Shown in pieces: positions 35,848 through 44,533 of a stretch of 57,500 bases of DNA. This stretch comes from Pseudomonadota bacterium. Lineage in GTDB: Bacteria > Pseudomonadota > Alphaproteobacteria > Acetobacterales > Acetobacteraceae. The number at the start of each line of letters is the position of its first letter. The stretch's first letter is position 1. Location of the stretch: the NCBI GenBank assembly GCA_021851785.1, contig JAJZBV010000014.1:1-57500 (forward strand), given 5' to 3'. Made by a program: the position numbers and the translations under genes. The notes beneath the pieces are model-generated. The model saw nothing but the letters and a program-made list of their open reading frames with translations. It did not search any database and had not been told where the DNA came from.

Positions 35848-36716
35848 CGCGCATCCCCGAGGCGGAGCCGGACCGAGACCGGGCAATGATCGGAAAGCCG
35901 CCGCCGGGCGTCGCGATCGGCGTCGTGATAGACCAGGACGCGCAGGCTGTCCGGCTCCAGCCAGCGCCGCGCCGCGCCGCCGAGGAAAATGCGGTCGATG
36001 AACGGCTCGCCGCCCCAGCACGGCGAGGCGCGCCCGGCGGTCGCCTCGGTGAGCGGCGCGGCCCCGGCGAGGCTCGCGGTGAAATCATCGTCGGCCTCGA
36101 CCCGGCGGTTGAAATCGCCGATCACCACGAACGCCTCGTCGGCGCCGGCGCGGGCGGCGATCCAGGTTTCCAGAACGCGCGCCTGTTCGGCGAGCACGCG
36201 GCAGGCGGGGCGGCGGCTTCCGGCAAGCGGGTCGCTGCGGCAGCCGGCTTTCAGATGCAAGGCGAGCAGACGGAGTTGCCCGCAGGGGAGATCGAGGGTG
36301 ATGTCGGCGCCGCTCCGCAAATGCGTGCGCGCCGTCGGCGGATAGACGTCGAGGGCGGCGAGATCGGGGTGCGGGATCACGCGCAGGCCGCGCCGCACCG
36401 CGAAGCCGACGCGCTGCACCACGCGATCCTGGGTCATGAAAACGGCGTAGCGCTCGGGCGGGAAAACCGCCGCCGCCGCTTGCCCGCCATCGACCTCCTC
36501 GATCGCGACGACATCGGCGTCGAGCCGGCCGACGATGGCACGGAGCGCCGCGATATCCTCGGCCCGCTTGGGCGCGACATCCGGGGGCAAGGCGGGGTCG
36601 CCCGGCGGGCGGGTGGTGAGCCAGTCCAGATTCCAGGTCGCGAGTTTGATCTCGTCGCCGCGCGCCGGCGCGAACGCCGCAAAAAGCCACAGCACCAGCC
36701 AGACCACGCCCCGCAT
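35844..36716 (-). CDS. Secreted endonuclease/exonuclease/phosphatase family hydrolase
   Basis: A 290-residue protein with a signal peptide (GVVWLVLWLFAAFAPARG) followed by a full EEP fold: LATWNLDWLT (about 25), AIEEVDGG with the metal-binding Glu, LLALHLKAGC, VVIGDFNRR and the terminal LSDHCPVSVRL. EEP enzymes include DNases, sphingomyelinases and inositol phosphatases; the substrate is unknown. It is the first gene of the operon with the periplasmic dehydrogenase, an unusual partner. A good ribosome-binding site (GGAAGGAAA) precedes ATG 36716. Confidence 0.85.
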   Translation of the reverse strand: MRGVVWLVLWLFAAFAPARGDEIKLATWNLDWLTTRPPGDPALPPDVAPKRAEDIAALRAIVGRLDADVVAIEEVDGGQAAAAVFPPERYAVFMTQDRVVQRVGFAVRRGLRVIPHPDLAALDVYPPTARTHLRSGADITLDLPCGQLRLLALHLKAGCRSDPLAGSRRPACRVLAEQARVLETWIAARAGADEAFVVIGDFNRRVEADDDFTASLAGAAPLTEATAGRASPCWGGEPFIDRIFLGGAARRWLEPDSLRVLVYHDADRDARRRLSDHCPVSVRLRLGDAR

Positions 36717-36810
36717 CAGCCGCGTTTCCTTCCAAGGCCCCGCGCCAGGACACTTGGCGAGCGAGGCGCGATCCGCAAGACTGCCCAAATCCCGAAGGAA
36801 ACGAAAGACG

Positions 36811-37833
36811 ATGCCCTCCCCTCCGGCCACGCCGCCCTTCGATGCCGAGCGCCTTGGCGATTTTCTTGCCCGGCGCCTCGGCGCTGCCGGCAAAATGCGG
36901 CTCGAGCCCATCGCCGGCGGGCAATCCAACCCGACCTATTTCGTTACCTTCGATGATCGAAGCCTGGTGCTCCGCAAGCAGCCGGAGGGACCGATTCTCC
37001 CCTCCGCCCACGCCATCGATCGCGAATACCGGGTGCTGGCGGCGCTCGCCGGAAGCGCGGTGCCGGTGCCGCCGGTACTGCTCTATCACGGCGAGCGCGA
37101 TATCGTCGGGACACCTTTCTACGTCATGGAACGCATCGCGGGGCGGATTTTCGCCGGCGCCGACCTGGCGGGCGCCACGCCAGCCGCGCGCGGGGCGATG
37201 TTCCGCTCGGTCGCCGAGACGCTGGCGCGGCTGCACGACGTCGATTGGCGGGCGGCCGGGCTCGAGGGGTTCGGCCGGCCGGGCAATTACTTCCAGCGCC
37301 AGATCGGGCGCTGGACCCGGCAATGGGAGGGCGAGCGGTTTCGCGATATCCCCGATCTCTCGCGCCTCGCCACCTGGCTTGCCGCGAACATCCCCGCGGA
37401 CGACACGGCGACGCTCTCTCATGGCGATTTTCGCATCGGCAATCTCATGTTCCATCCGACCGAGCCGCGCGTGGTCGCGGTTCTGGACTGGGAATTGGCG
37501 ACGATCGGCCACCCGCTCGCCGATCTCGCCTTCAGCGCCCTCGCCTGGCGCAGCCGGCCGGAGGAATATGGCGGCCTCAAGGGCCTCGATCTCGCAGCCC
37601 TCGGAATCCCCACGGAGGCGGCGTATCTCGCCCATTATTATCGCAGCCGGCGCCACCCGGTGGCGGCCATGCAGCCATTCCATACCGCCTTCGCGCTGTT
37701 TCGCTTCGCGGTGATTTTCGAGGGCATCGCCGCCCGCGCCCGGCGCGGCACCGCCGCGAGCGCGAATGCCGCGGATGTCGGCGATCTCTCCCTGGCCTTC
37801 GCCCGCCTCGGCGCCGAACTCCTTCCGGGATAG
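36811..37833 (+). CDS. Phosphotransferase family protein (APH/ACAD10-like)
   Basis: A 340-residue aminoglycoside-phosphotransferase-fold kinase. The N-lobe has MRLEPIAGGQSNPTYFV and LVLRKQPEG, and the catalytic loop is LSHGDFRIGNLMFH (about 208) followed by the metal site VLDWELATIGHPLADLAF. This pattern matches the family often found with acyl-CoA dehydrogenases (ACAD10/11 type), possibly acting on hydroxyacyl-CoA, rather than antibiotic resistance enzymes. The substrate is inferred from family only. GAAGGAAA precedes ATG 36811. It is divergent from the dehydrogenase operon. Confidence 0.85.
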   Translation: MPSPPATPPFDAERLGDFLARRLGAAGKMRLEPIAGGQSNPTYFVTFDDRSLVLRKQPEGPILPSAHAIDREYRVLAALAGSAVPVPPVLLYHGERDIVGTPFYVMERIAGRIFAGADLAGATPAARGAMFRSVAETLARLHDVDWRAAGLEGFGRPGNYFQRQIGRWTRQWEGERFRDIPDLSRLATWLAANIPADDTATLSHGDFRIGNLMFHPTEPRVVAVLDWELATIGHPLADLAFSALAWRSRPEEYGGLKGLDLAALGIPTEAAYLAHYYRSRRHPVAAMQPFHTAFALFRFAVIFEGIAARARRGTAASANAADVGDLSLAFARLGAELLPG

Positions 37834-37865
37834 AGGGAGAAGATTCGTGCTTTTTTGTTGGGGTG

Positions 37866-37945
37866 GACGGCCCGGCGGCATTGTAGCGGATTTCGATCGA
37901 CCCATCGCTTCGCCGCACAAACCATCTTGACCCCGCCGGGCCGTC
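37866..37945 (+). other. GC-rich structured segment, possible non-coding RNA or terminator
   Basis: A perfect 13-bp inverted repeat, GACGGCCCGGCGG (37866-37878) and its complement (37933-37945), encloses 54 bp. Inside, TTGT-A-GCGG (37881-37889) can pair with CCGCACAA (37913-37920), and CGAT with ATCG. Just downstream is the palindrome ACGGGCCCGT followed by five T (37951-37964), whose CGGGCC can compete for the 5' arm. It lies between convergent genes in otherwise lower-GC DNA. Expression and orientation are unknown. Confidence 0.4.
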
Positions 37946-38053
37946 TACATACGGGCCCGTTTTTGGCGGTGATTTGTGGTCTCGGTTAAGTATTTCCAAC
38001 GATTTACAAGAAAAACAAATCGGAAGCTCGGGCAGAGAGAGAAGGTTTTAGGG

Positions 38054-38090
38054 TGCTTTATTTCAAAAAAAGAACAAAAAGCTTATCTTT
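38054..38090 (-). repeat. T-rich palindromic dispersed element, copy 3
   Basis: On the minus strand the sequence reads AAAGATAAGCTTTTTG, then TTCTTTTTTTGAAATAAAG, a diverged version of the element at 52.07 kb. It immediately follows, and touches, the stop of the MocR regulator gene. The hairpin is imperfect. Confidence 0.6.
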
Positions 38091-39537
38091 AGACTAACGC
38101 GCGGCCGCCGCCCTGGTCGAGAATGGCGGCGACGATGCCGAGGCCGCGCCGCACCTCCGCGAGATCCGCGGGAGCGCCGAGGCATAGCCGCAGCCCCTCC
38201 GGCGCGGGCGCGCCGGGGATGACGAGCGGCGGCGCCAGCACCACACCTTGCGCCGCCGCCGCGGTGACGATCTCGGCCGCGGCGCCGGTGGTCGGCAGCC
38301 AGAGGTGAAACCCGATCGTTCCGGGAAAACGGGCGTGGCGGCCGAGAATGTTCTGGGCGAGCCGCCAGCGCTCGGCGGCGAGGATCCGCTTTCTTGCCGC
38401 CTGCGCCCTGACCCCGCCGCTCCGCAGGAGATGCGCGGCGGTCGCGGTCAAGAGCGGCGAGGCCATCCAGCCGGTGCCGCGCAACGCCGTGTTGACCCGG
38501 CCGCGCAGCGCCTCGGGGGCGGCGAGCACGCCGACGCGAAGCCCCGGCGCCAGGCATTTGGCGAGGCTGCCGACATAGGCGACCCGCTCCGGCGCCAGGG
38601 TCGCCAGCGCCGGGCCGGCCGCCGGGGCGAGAAAGGCGTAGACGTCGTCCTCGATCGCCCAGGCATCGTGGCGGCGCAGCACCGCGACGATCGCTTCCCG
38701 CCGCGCCGCCGACATCACCGCGCCGGTCGGCGTCTGCAGGGTCGGCATGCAATAAAGCGCGCGGGCGCCGGTTGCGGCGAAAGCTTCATCCAACGCCGCC
38801 GGCACCAGCCCCTCGGCGTCCAGCGCGACGCCGTGCAAGCGGTGGCCGAAGCGCGCGGCGATGCCGGCGATGCCGGGATAGGTGACGGCTTCGACGAGCA
38901 CCGTATCGCCTGGCGCCAGCGCCGCCATCAGGGCAAGCGCGATGCCGTGCTGGGCGCCGTTGCAGAGCACGATCCCGGCGGCGGGAAAGGGGCGGCCGAG
39001 ATCCTCGGCGAGCCAGGCCGCCATCGCCGCGCGATGCGCCGGAACGCCGGCATGGGGGAGATAATCGAGCAGCGTCGCGACCTCGCCGCTCGCCGCCACT
39101 TTCGCCATGGCGGCGGCGATCAGCGGGCCGGCGCCGCTTTCGGGCGGGGTGTTGAGGCTCATATCCACCATCGCCGCGCCGCCCACCGTCGGCCGCGCCG
39201 CAGCGGTGGCGCTGACATAGGTGCCGCGCCCGACCTCGCCGGCGATCAGGCCGCGCCGCGCCGCTTCGGCGTAAGCCTTGGCGACGGTGCCGACCGAGAG
39301 GCCGAGCCGCTCCGCCATTTCGCGCTGCGGCAGAATCCGTGTGCCGGGCGTGATCGCGGCGGCGGCGAGATCGGCCGCCAGCGCCTCGACGATGGCGAGA
39401 TAAGCGGGGCCATGCCGTCCCGGGCGTCCTCCCGAGCGTCCCCCCCCTTGGAGCCGGGGCAGCCAGGGGGGGGCGGCCGGCGATGCCTCGGGAAGCCCGG
39501 TTTCGGTGACGCTGTCGGTTCGGCCATCTTCGGTCAT
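38089..39537 (-). CDS. MocR-type GntR-family regulator with aminotransferase domain
   Basis: A 482-residue transcription factor. A GntR winged helix is at about 40-110 (AYLAIVEALAADLAAAAITPG, LPQREMAERLGLSVGTVAKA, RGLIAGEVGRGTYVS). A class I aminotransferase-like domain follows with the PLP lysine in YVGSLAKCLAPGLRVG. MocR proteins sense amino compounds through PLP. It is transcribed away from the molybdenum hydroxylase operon with a 209-bp gap, so it probably controls that operon or itself. The N-terminal linker contains a Gly/Arg repeat from a 12-bp duplication near 39416-39440. Confidence 0.9.
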   Translation of the reverse strand: MTEDGRTDSVTETGLPEASPAAPPWLPRLQGGGRSGGRPGRHGPAYLAIVEALAADLAAAAITPGTRILPQREMAERLGLSVGTVAKAYAEAARRGLIAGEVGRGTYVSATAAARPTVGGAAMVDMSLNTPPESGAGPLIAAAMAKVAASGEVATLLDYLPHAGVPAHRAAMAAWLAEDLGRPFPAAGIVLCNGAQHGIALALMAALAPGDTVLVEAVTYPGIAGIAARFGHRLHGVALDAEGLVPAALDEAFAATGARALYCMPTLQTPTGAVMSAARREAIVAVLRRHDAWAIEDDVYAFLAPAAGPALATLAPERVAYVGSLAKCLAPGLRVGVLAAPEALRGRVNTALRGTGWMASPLLTATAAHLLRSGGVRAQAARKRILAAERWRLAQNILGRHARFPGTIGFHLWLPTTGAAAEIVTAAAAQGVVLAPPLVIPGAPAPEGLRLCLGAPADLAEVRRGLGIVAAILDQGGGRALV

Positions 39538-39603
39538 GCCGGATCGTTCTCCCCGCCCCTGGTCATCGGCCTCAGGCGCCACATCAATTGCATCATTAGA
39601 AAT

Positions 39604-39623
39604 GAGCATAAACCAGATTGCTC
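39604..39623. promoter_or_regulatory. Candidate operator between MocR gene and hydroxylase operon
   Basis: An inverted repeat, GAGCA (39604-39608) and TGCTC (39619-39623), is separated by 10 bp in an AT-richer part of the divergent intergenic region. The position suits a binding site for the adjacent MocR regulator. The arms are short, so this is a suggestion only. Confidence 0.3.
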
Positions 39624-39746
39624 TAGTGCGATATTGACCGCAAGGCCGCTCTGCCCTAGCGTTTTCTGGTCCATGCGCCGCCATCACGGGGGCGGTGAAA
39701 ACAGGGGAAACGTCAGGGCAATGCCCCGCCGGGATGATTGCGTGCG

Positions 39747-40643
39747 ATGAAGCCGGTTCCTTTCGAGTACCGGCGCGCCGGCTCGGTCGCCGAGGCCTGC
39801 GCCTGGCGCGCCGAGGATCCCGAGGCGGTGCTGATCGCCGGCGGCCAGACGCTGATGCCGATGCTCGCGATGCGCCTGGTGCGGCCGACGCGGGTGATCG
39901 ATATCGCGCGCATCCCCGATCTCGACGCCATCCGGGTGGCGGCGGACCACGTCCTGCTCGGCGCCACCACGCGCCAGGCGGCGGCGGAGCGGAGCCGGAT
40001 CGTTGCCAAGGAAGTGCCGCTGCTCGCCCGCGCCCTGCCCTGGATCGGCCATCCGCCGACGCGAAGGCGCGGCACCATCGGCGGGTCCATCGCCAATGCC
40101 GATCCGGCGGCGGAAATCCCGCTCGTCGCGGTGGCGCTGGGGGCGGAGATCATGATCGCCGGGGCCGCGGATGGCACGGCGTCGCTCCCGGCGGCGGCGT
40201 TTTTCCTGGCCCCGATGGTCACCGCACTCCCCGCCGGCGCGATGGTCACCGGCCTCCGCTTTCCGCGCCCGGCGCGGCGGCGCTTTGGCACCGGCTTCGC
40301 CGAAATCGCCCGCCGCCATGGCGATTTCGCCCTCGCCGCGGCGGCGGTGACGCTCATGCTCGACGAGGCGGGCGCCATCGACATGATTTCGGTCGCGATC
40401 GGCGGGGCGGCGCCGGTGCCGACGCGGCTCGATCTCGCCGCCCTGATCGGCACGCGGCCGACGGAGGATGCCATCGCGGCGGCGCTGGCGGCGGCGCTGG
40501 CGCCGCTCGAAATGATGGCCGACGGACACGCCTCCGGCGCCTATCGCCGGCGTGCGGCGGCGCGGCTGGCGCGCGCCGCGATCGCCGAGGCGCGCAGCGA
40601 AGCCGCCGGACGGGAGGGAACCGATGACCACGCTGCCTCTTGA
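39747..40643 (+). CDS. Molybdenum hydroxylase FAD-binding subunit (CoxM/XdhB-like)
   Basis: A 298-residue subunit with the FAD-binding motifs of the xanthine dehydrogenase/CO dehydrogenase family: VLIAGGQTLMPMLAMRL near 34 and TIGGSIANADPAAEIPLVAV near 112. It shuttles electrons from the iron-sulphur subunit to an acceptor. ATG 39747 gives the usual N-terminus MKPVPFEYRRAGS. The gene overlaps the small subunit gene by 20 nt. First gene of the operon. Confidence 0.93.
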   Translation: MKPVPFEYRRAGSVAEACAWRAEDPEAVLIAGGQTLMPMLAMRLVRPTRVIDIARIPDLDAIRVAADHVLLGATTRQAAAERSRIVAKEVPLLARALPWIGHPPTRRRGTIGGSIANADPAAEIPLVAVALGAEIMIAGAADGTASLPAAAFFLAPMVTALPAGAMVTGLRFPRPARRRFGTGFAEIARRHGDFALAAAAVTLMLDEAGAIDMISVAIGGAAPVPTRLDLAALIGTRPTEDAIAAALAAALAPLEMMADGHASGAYRRRAAARLARAAIAEARSEAAGREGTDDHAAS

Positions 40644-41124
40644 GGTCAATGGTCGCGCCTGGTTGGTCGAGGTGGAGGACCGCGCGTCGCTGCTCGATTG
40701 CCTCCGCGATGTGCTCGGCCTGCACGGCACCCATGCCGGGTGCGAGCACGGGGTTTGCGGCACCTGCACGATATTGCTCGATGGCGCGCCGGTGCGCGCC
40801 TGCCTGATGCTCGCGGCCCAGGCCGACGGCCACGCCATCACCACGATCGAGGGGGTCGCCCCGCGCCCGGGCGAGATGTCGCTGGTGCAGGATGCGTTCT
40901 GCGAGACGCACGGCCTGCAATGCGGCTATTGCACGCCGGGGATGGTGCTGACCGCGGAAGCGCTGCTGGCCGCCAACCCGGCGCCGAGCCGGGCGGAGAT
41001 CATCGCGGCGATCTCGGGCAATCTCTGCCGCTGCACCGGCTATGGCCAGATCGTCGAGGCGATCCAGCTTGCCGCCGAGCGGCGGCGCGGCGCCAATATC
41101 CCGGCCGTTGAGACGGCGCCATGA
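40624..41124 (+). CDS. Molybdenum hydroxylase [2Fe-2S] subunit (CoxS/XdhC-like)
   Basis: A 166-residue subunit with both clusters. The plant-ferredoxin type has GCEHGVCGTCTILLDG (about 39-54) with a further Cys near 59, and the helical-bundle type has LQCGYCTPGMVL (about 100) and GNLCRCTGYGQIV (about 135). This is full length. GGGAGGGAA precedes ATG 40624. It overlaps both neighbouring genes. Confidence 0.96.
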   Translation: MTTLPLEVNGRAWLVEVEDRASLLDCLRDVLGLHGTHAGCEHGVCGTCTILLDGAPVRACLMLAAQADGHAITTIEGVAPRPGEMSLVQDAFCETHGLQCGYCTPGMVLTAEALLAANPAPSRAEIIAAISGNLCRCTGYGQIVEAIQLAAERRRGANIPAVETAP

Positions 41125-43547
41125 CCGCACCCCTCCTCCGCGGCCCGTTCCGCTATGTCGGCCACAAGCGGCGGGTGCGTGAGGATCGCCGCTTCGTCAC
41201 CGGCGCCGGGCGCTATGCCGCCGATCTCGCTTTGCCGGGGACGCTGCATGTCGTCCCGGTGCTGTCCGAGCATCCGGCGGCGCGCCTCCTCGCGATCGAC
41301 ACCGAAGCCGCGCTCGCTCTCCCCGGGGTGCGCGCCGTGCTCACCGGCGCGGCCCTGGCCGCCGCGATCGATCCGCTGATGAACGGCGCCCATACGCCGG
41401 CGGTGCGGCGCTATCCGCTCGCCGTCGGGCGGGTGCGCTATGTCGGCGAATGGGTCGCGGCGGTGATCGCCGAGAGCCGGGCGATCGCCGAGGATGCGCG
41501 CGAGCTGGTGCGGGTGGACTACGAGCCGACGCCCTTCGTGCTCGATGGCGAGACGGCGATGCGGCCGGAGGCGCCGCTGGTCCATCCCGATCACGGCTCG
41601 AACGTGCTCCTCGACCGGCGCTTCGTCTGGGGCCCGGTCGATGACCTGTTCCGGGAGGCGGCGCATCGTCTCGCCTATCGCCTCGCCTGGGGGCGGAGTT
41701 CGACGGTGCCGCTCGAGACCTTCGCCGTCACCGCGCGCTGGGACGAGGCGCAAGAGACGCTCGATGTCTGGGCCTCGATCCAGATGCCGAAATTCCCCGA
41801 CCAGATCGCCCGCGCCCTCCGCCTGCCCGGCAACGCCGTCCGGGTGCATTACGATGTCGATGTCGGTGGCAGCTACGGCGTCAAGCGCGGCATCAAGCAC
41901 GCGGTGCTGGTCGGGTTTCTCGCCCGCCATCTCGCCGCCCCGGTGCGTCTCGTCGAGGACCGGCTGGAGAACATGACCGGCGGCGACATGCAGGGGCCGG
42001 AGCGGGTGTTCGATGTCGAACTCGCTTTCGATGCCGATGCCCGCATCCGCGCCATGCGCATGCGGGCACTCGACAATGTCGGCGCCTATGCCGGGCGCTC
42101 GCCGTTTCAGCTCGGCAAGCCGATCGGCGCCATCGTCGGGCCGTATCGGATCGAGGCCGTCGCCTACCACGCGCTCGCCGTCGTCACCCACAAGACGCCC
42201 GAGGAAGCGGTGTGCGGCTTTGGCCAGGCGCCGACCAATTACGCCATCGAGACCGGGATCGACCGCGTCGCGGCCAGCCTCGGCCTCGATCGGATCGAGG
42301 TGCGGCGGCGCAATTTCATCCGCGCCGCGCAGTTTCCCTATCTCATCCCCTCCGGCACCCGCTATGACAGCGGCGATTATCACGGGCTTCTCGACAAGCT
42401 GCTGCGGGCCGCCGAACGCGCCTGTTCTTCCGGCGCCGATATTTTCGCCGAGCGCGAGCGCCTGCGCGCCGCCGGCCAGCTCGCCGGGATCGGCATCGCC
42501 TCCTGCCTCGAACCCTCCGGCGGCAATTCCGCCTTCGAGCCGCTGCTCAACGAGCACAACCGCACCACGACCTGGATGGAGAGCTGCCGCGTCATGGTGG
42601 ACGCGCTCGGGGCGGTCACGGCGACGATGCACACCACCAGCGCCGGGCAGGCGCATGAGACTCTGGTCGCTGTCGCCATCGCCGAGATCCTCGAAATCCC
42701 GCCCGAGCGCATCCGCGTCGTGCGCCCCGACAGCCTCGCGGCATTGCCCTCCAACAGCCCGGTCGGGAGCCGGATGGCGATCATGCTCGGGGGTGCCGCG
42801 GTCGGCGTGGCGCGCAAGCTCAAGGACAAGCTGCTCGCCATCGCCGCCCATGACCTCGCCGTGCCGATGGCGGATTTGCGCTATCGCGAGGGCGATATCA
42901 GCGCCCCCGACGGGCGCGCCCTCGCCTGGCTCGACCTCGTCGCCATCGCCCATCGCGAATTCTTCCGCATGCCGCAGGGCATGGAGCCCGGGCTTGCCGC
43001 CAGCGCCGTCTATCAGGTGCCGACCGGCGGCGCGCTGCCCGTGGACGGGCGGGTGCAGATGTATCCCTGCCATTCCTTCGAGCTGCATCTGGTGCTGGTC
43101 GCGATCGATCCGGTGCTCGGCCGGCCGGAATTGCGGCGCTATCTCATCGGCCATGATTGCGGCCAGGTGATCAGCCCGGATGTCGTGCGCGGGATGACGC
43201 TCGGCGGCATCGCGCATGGCATCGGCGCCGCCCTGCTCGAGGAATTCAGCTATGATCCGGCGACCGGCCAGCCGACCGCGGTGAGCTTCATGGACTATTT
43301 GCTGCCCGGCGCCGCCGAGGTGCCGGAGGTCGAGATCGTGCATCAGACGACACCCTCGCCGCTCACCGTGTTCGGCCAGAAGGGGAGTGGGGAGAGCGGC
43401 TATCTCGGCGCCGCCGCCGCCATCGCGAGCGCCGTCAACGACGCGCTGGCGCCGCTCGCGCTCCGCATCGACCGCCTGCCGATCCGCCCCGCCGATCTCT
43501 CCGACCTCATCGCCGCCGCCGCGATCAGAACCCAGGAACGCCCATGA
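41121..43547 (+). CDS. Molybdenum hydroxylase large, molybdopterin-binding subunit
   Basis: An 808-residue catalytic subunit of the xanthine dehydrogenase family. The N-terminal domain starts RYVGHKRRVREDRRFVTGAG. The Mo-cofactor regions follow, with DVGGSYGVKRG, and the active-site glutamate is in GQKGSGESGYLGAAAA near the C-terminus. The active-site loop reads EEAVCGFGQAPTNYAIE, not the AYXCSFR of CO dehydrogenase nor the AYRGAGR of form II, so CO oxidation is unlikely. The substrate is probably an aromatic N-heterocycle or aldehyde, by inference. ATGA overlaps at both ends. Confidence 0.92.
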   Translation: MTAPLLRGPFRYVGHKRRVREDRRFVTGAGRYAADLALPGTLHVVPVLSEHPAARLLAIDTEAALALPGVRAVLTGAALAAAIDPLMNGAHTPAVRRYPLAVGRVRYVGEWVAAVIAESRAIAEDARELVRVDYEPTPFVLDGETAMRPEAPLVHPDHGSNVLLDRRFVWGPVDDLFREAAHRLAYRLAWGRSSTVPLETFAVTARWDEAQETLDVWASIQMPKFPDQIARALRLPGNAVRVHYDVDVGGSYGVKRGIKHAVLVGFLARHLAAPVRLVEDRLENMTGGDMQGPERVFDVELAFDADARIRAMRMRALDNVGAYAGRSPFQLGKPIGAIVGPYRIEAVAYHALAVVTHKTPEEAVCGFGQAPTNYAIETGIDRVAASLGLDRIEVRRRNFIRAAQFPYLIPSGTRYDSGDYHGLLDKLLRAAERACSSGADIFAERERLRAAGQLAGIGIASCLEPSGGNSAFEPLLNEHNRTTTWMESCRVMVDALGAVTATMHTTSAGQAHETLVAVAIAEILEIPPERIRVVRPDSLAALPSNSPVGSRMAIMLGGAAVGVARKLKDKLLAIAAHDLAVPMADLRYREGDISAPDGRALAWLDLVAIAHREFFRMPQGMEPGLAASAVYQVPTGGALPVDGRVQMYPCHSFELHLVLVAIDPVLGRPELRRYLIGHDCGQVISPDVVRGMTLGGIAHGIGAALLEEFSYDPATGQPTAVSFMDYLLPGAAEVPEVEIVHQTTPSPLTVFGQKGSGESGYLGAAAAIASAVNDALAPLALRIDRLPIRPADLSDLIAAAAIRTQERP

Positions 43548-44533
43548 TCATCGATTGCCACGGCCATCTCGTGCCGCCCGCGCTGCTCGCCGAAATCGCC
43601 GGCCGCGCCGGGGAATTTCCCTCGCTCCGCCTCGCCGAGGGAGACGGCGGCTTCGGGTTTGCCTTCGCCGGCGGGAAACCGACGCGCCCGGTCTCGCCAT
43701 CGCTTCAGGATACCGGGAAGCGCCGCGCCTGGATGGCCGAACACGGCATCGACCGGCAGGTGGTCGGCGGCTGGCTCGACATGTTCGGCTATGAACTGCC
43801 CGCCGCCGAGGGGGTCGCCTGGTTGCGGCTGATCAACCGCCATCTCGCCGCCGCCGCCGAAGCGGACCGGCATGTCGTGCCGCTGGCGACGGTGCCGCTG
43901 CAAGACGGCACTGCTGCGGCCGAGATGCTGGACGAGGCGATGGCGGCGGGCTTTCCCGGCGTCATGATCGGCACCCAGCCCAAGGGGATCGGCGGCGTGC
44001 TCGATGATCCCCTGCTCGCGCCGTTCTGGGCGATGGCGGATCGCCGGCGGGCCGTCGTCTTCATCCATCCGGTGTTCGAGAGCGGTGACGCCCGGGTGCA
44101 TGACTACGGCATGGCCAATGCCGTCGGCCGCGTCACCGACACCATGATCGCCGTCGCGCGGCTGCTATTCGCCGGCATTCCCGCCCGCCATCCCGGCGCC
44201 AGGATCGTCTGCGCGGTGGGGGGTGCGGCACTTCCCGCCATTCTCGGCCGGCTTCGCACCAATCACGCGCTCGACCCGACGCTCGCCGATCCCGAGGCCA
44301 ATCTTCGCGCGCTCTGGTTCGATACCATCGTCCAGGACGCGCCGACGCTCCGCTTCATCGCCGAGACCGTCGGCGTCGGGCGGCTGATGATGGGCTCGGA
44401 TCACCCGTTCCCGATCGGCGATCGCGCGCCGCGCCGGATCATCGCCGCGGCCGGGTTCGACGCGGCGACGCAGGCGGCGATCGAAGGCGAAACCGCGCAG
44501 CGCGTCTTCGGCCTCGCCGGAACCAAGGGATGA
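43544..44533 (+). CDS. Amidohydrolase family 2 (ACMSD/decarboxylase-like)
   Basis: A 329-residue metal-dependent TIM-barrel enzyme. The HxH motif is in MIIDCHGHLVPP, a metal His in VVFIHPVFESGD, and the catalytic Asp in LMMGSDHPFPIGD, as in the amidohydrolase_2 family of decarboxylases and hydrolases (aminocarboxymuconate semialdehyde decarboxylase and relatives). Its coupling to the hydroxylase operon suggests it acts on the hydroxylated product. The start and stop overlap the neighbours by 4 nt. Confidence 0.85.
   Translation: MIIDCHGHLVPPALLAEIAGRAGEFPSLRLAEGDGGFGFAFAGGKPTRPVSPSLQDTGKRRAWMAEHGIDRQVVGGWLDMFGYELPAAEGVAWLRLINRHLAAAAEADRHVVPLATVPLQDGTAAAEMLDEAMAAGFPGVMIGTQPKGIGGVLDDPLLAPFWAMADRRRAVVFIHPVFESGDARVHDYGMANAVGRVTDTMIAVARLLFAGIPARHPGARIVCAVGGAALPAILGRLRTNHALDPTLADPEANLRALWFDTIVQDAPTLRFIAETVGVGRLMMGSDHPFPIGDRAPRRIIAAAGFDAATQAAIEGETAQRVFGLAGTKG

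Noticed and set aside
36811-37833. Reading the phosphotransferase as an aminoglycoside resistance gene
   Set aside because: The motifs fit the ACAD10-like acyl-CoA-associated subgroup, and there is no resistance context.
39747-43547. Reading the molybdenum hydroxylase as aerobic CO dehydrogenase
   Set aside because: The large subunit lacks the AYXCSFR loop required for the Cu-Mo CO dehydrogenase.
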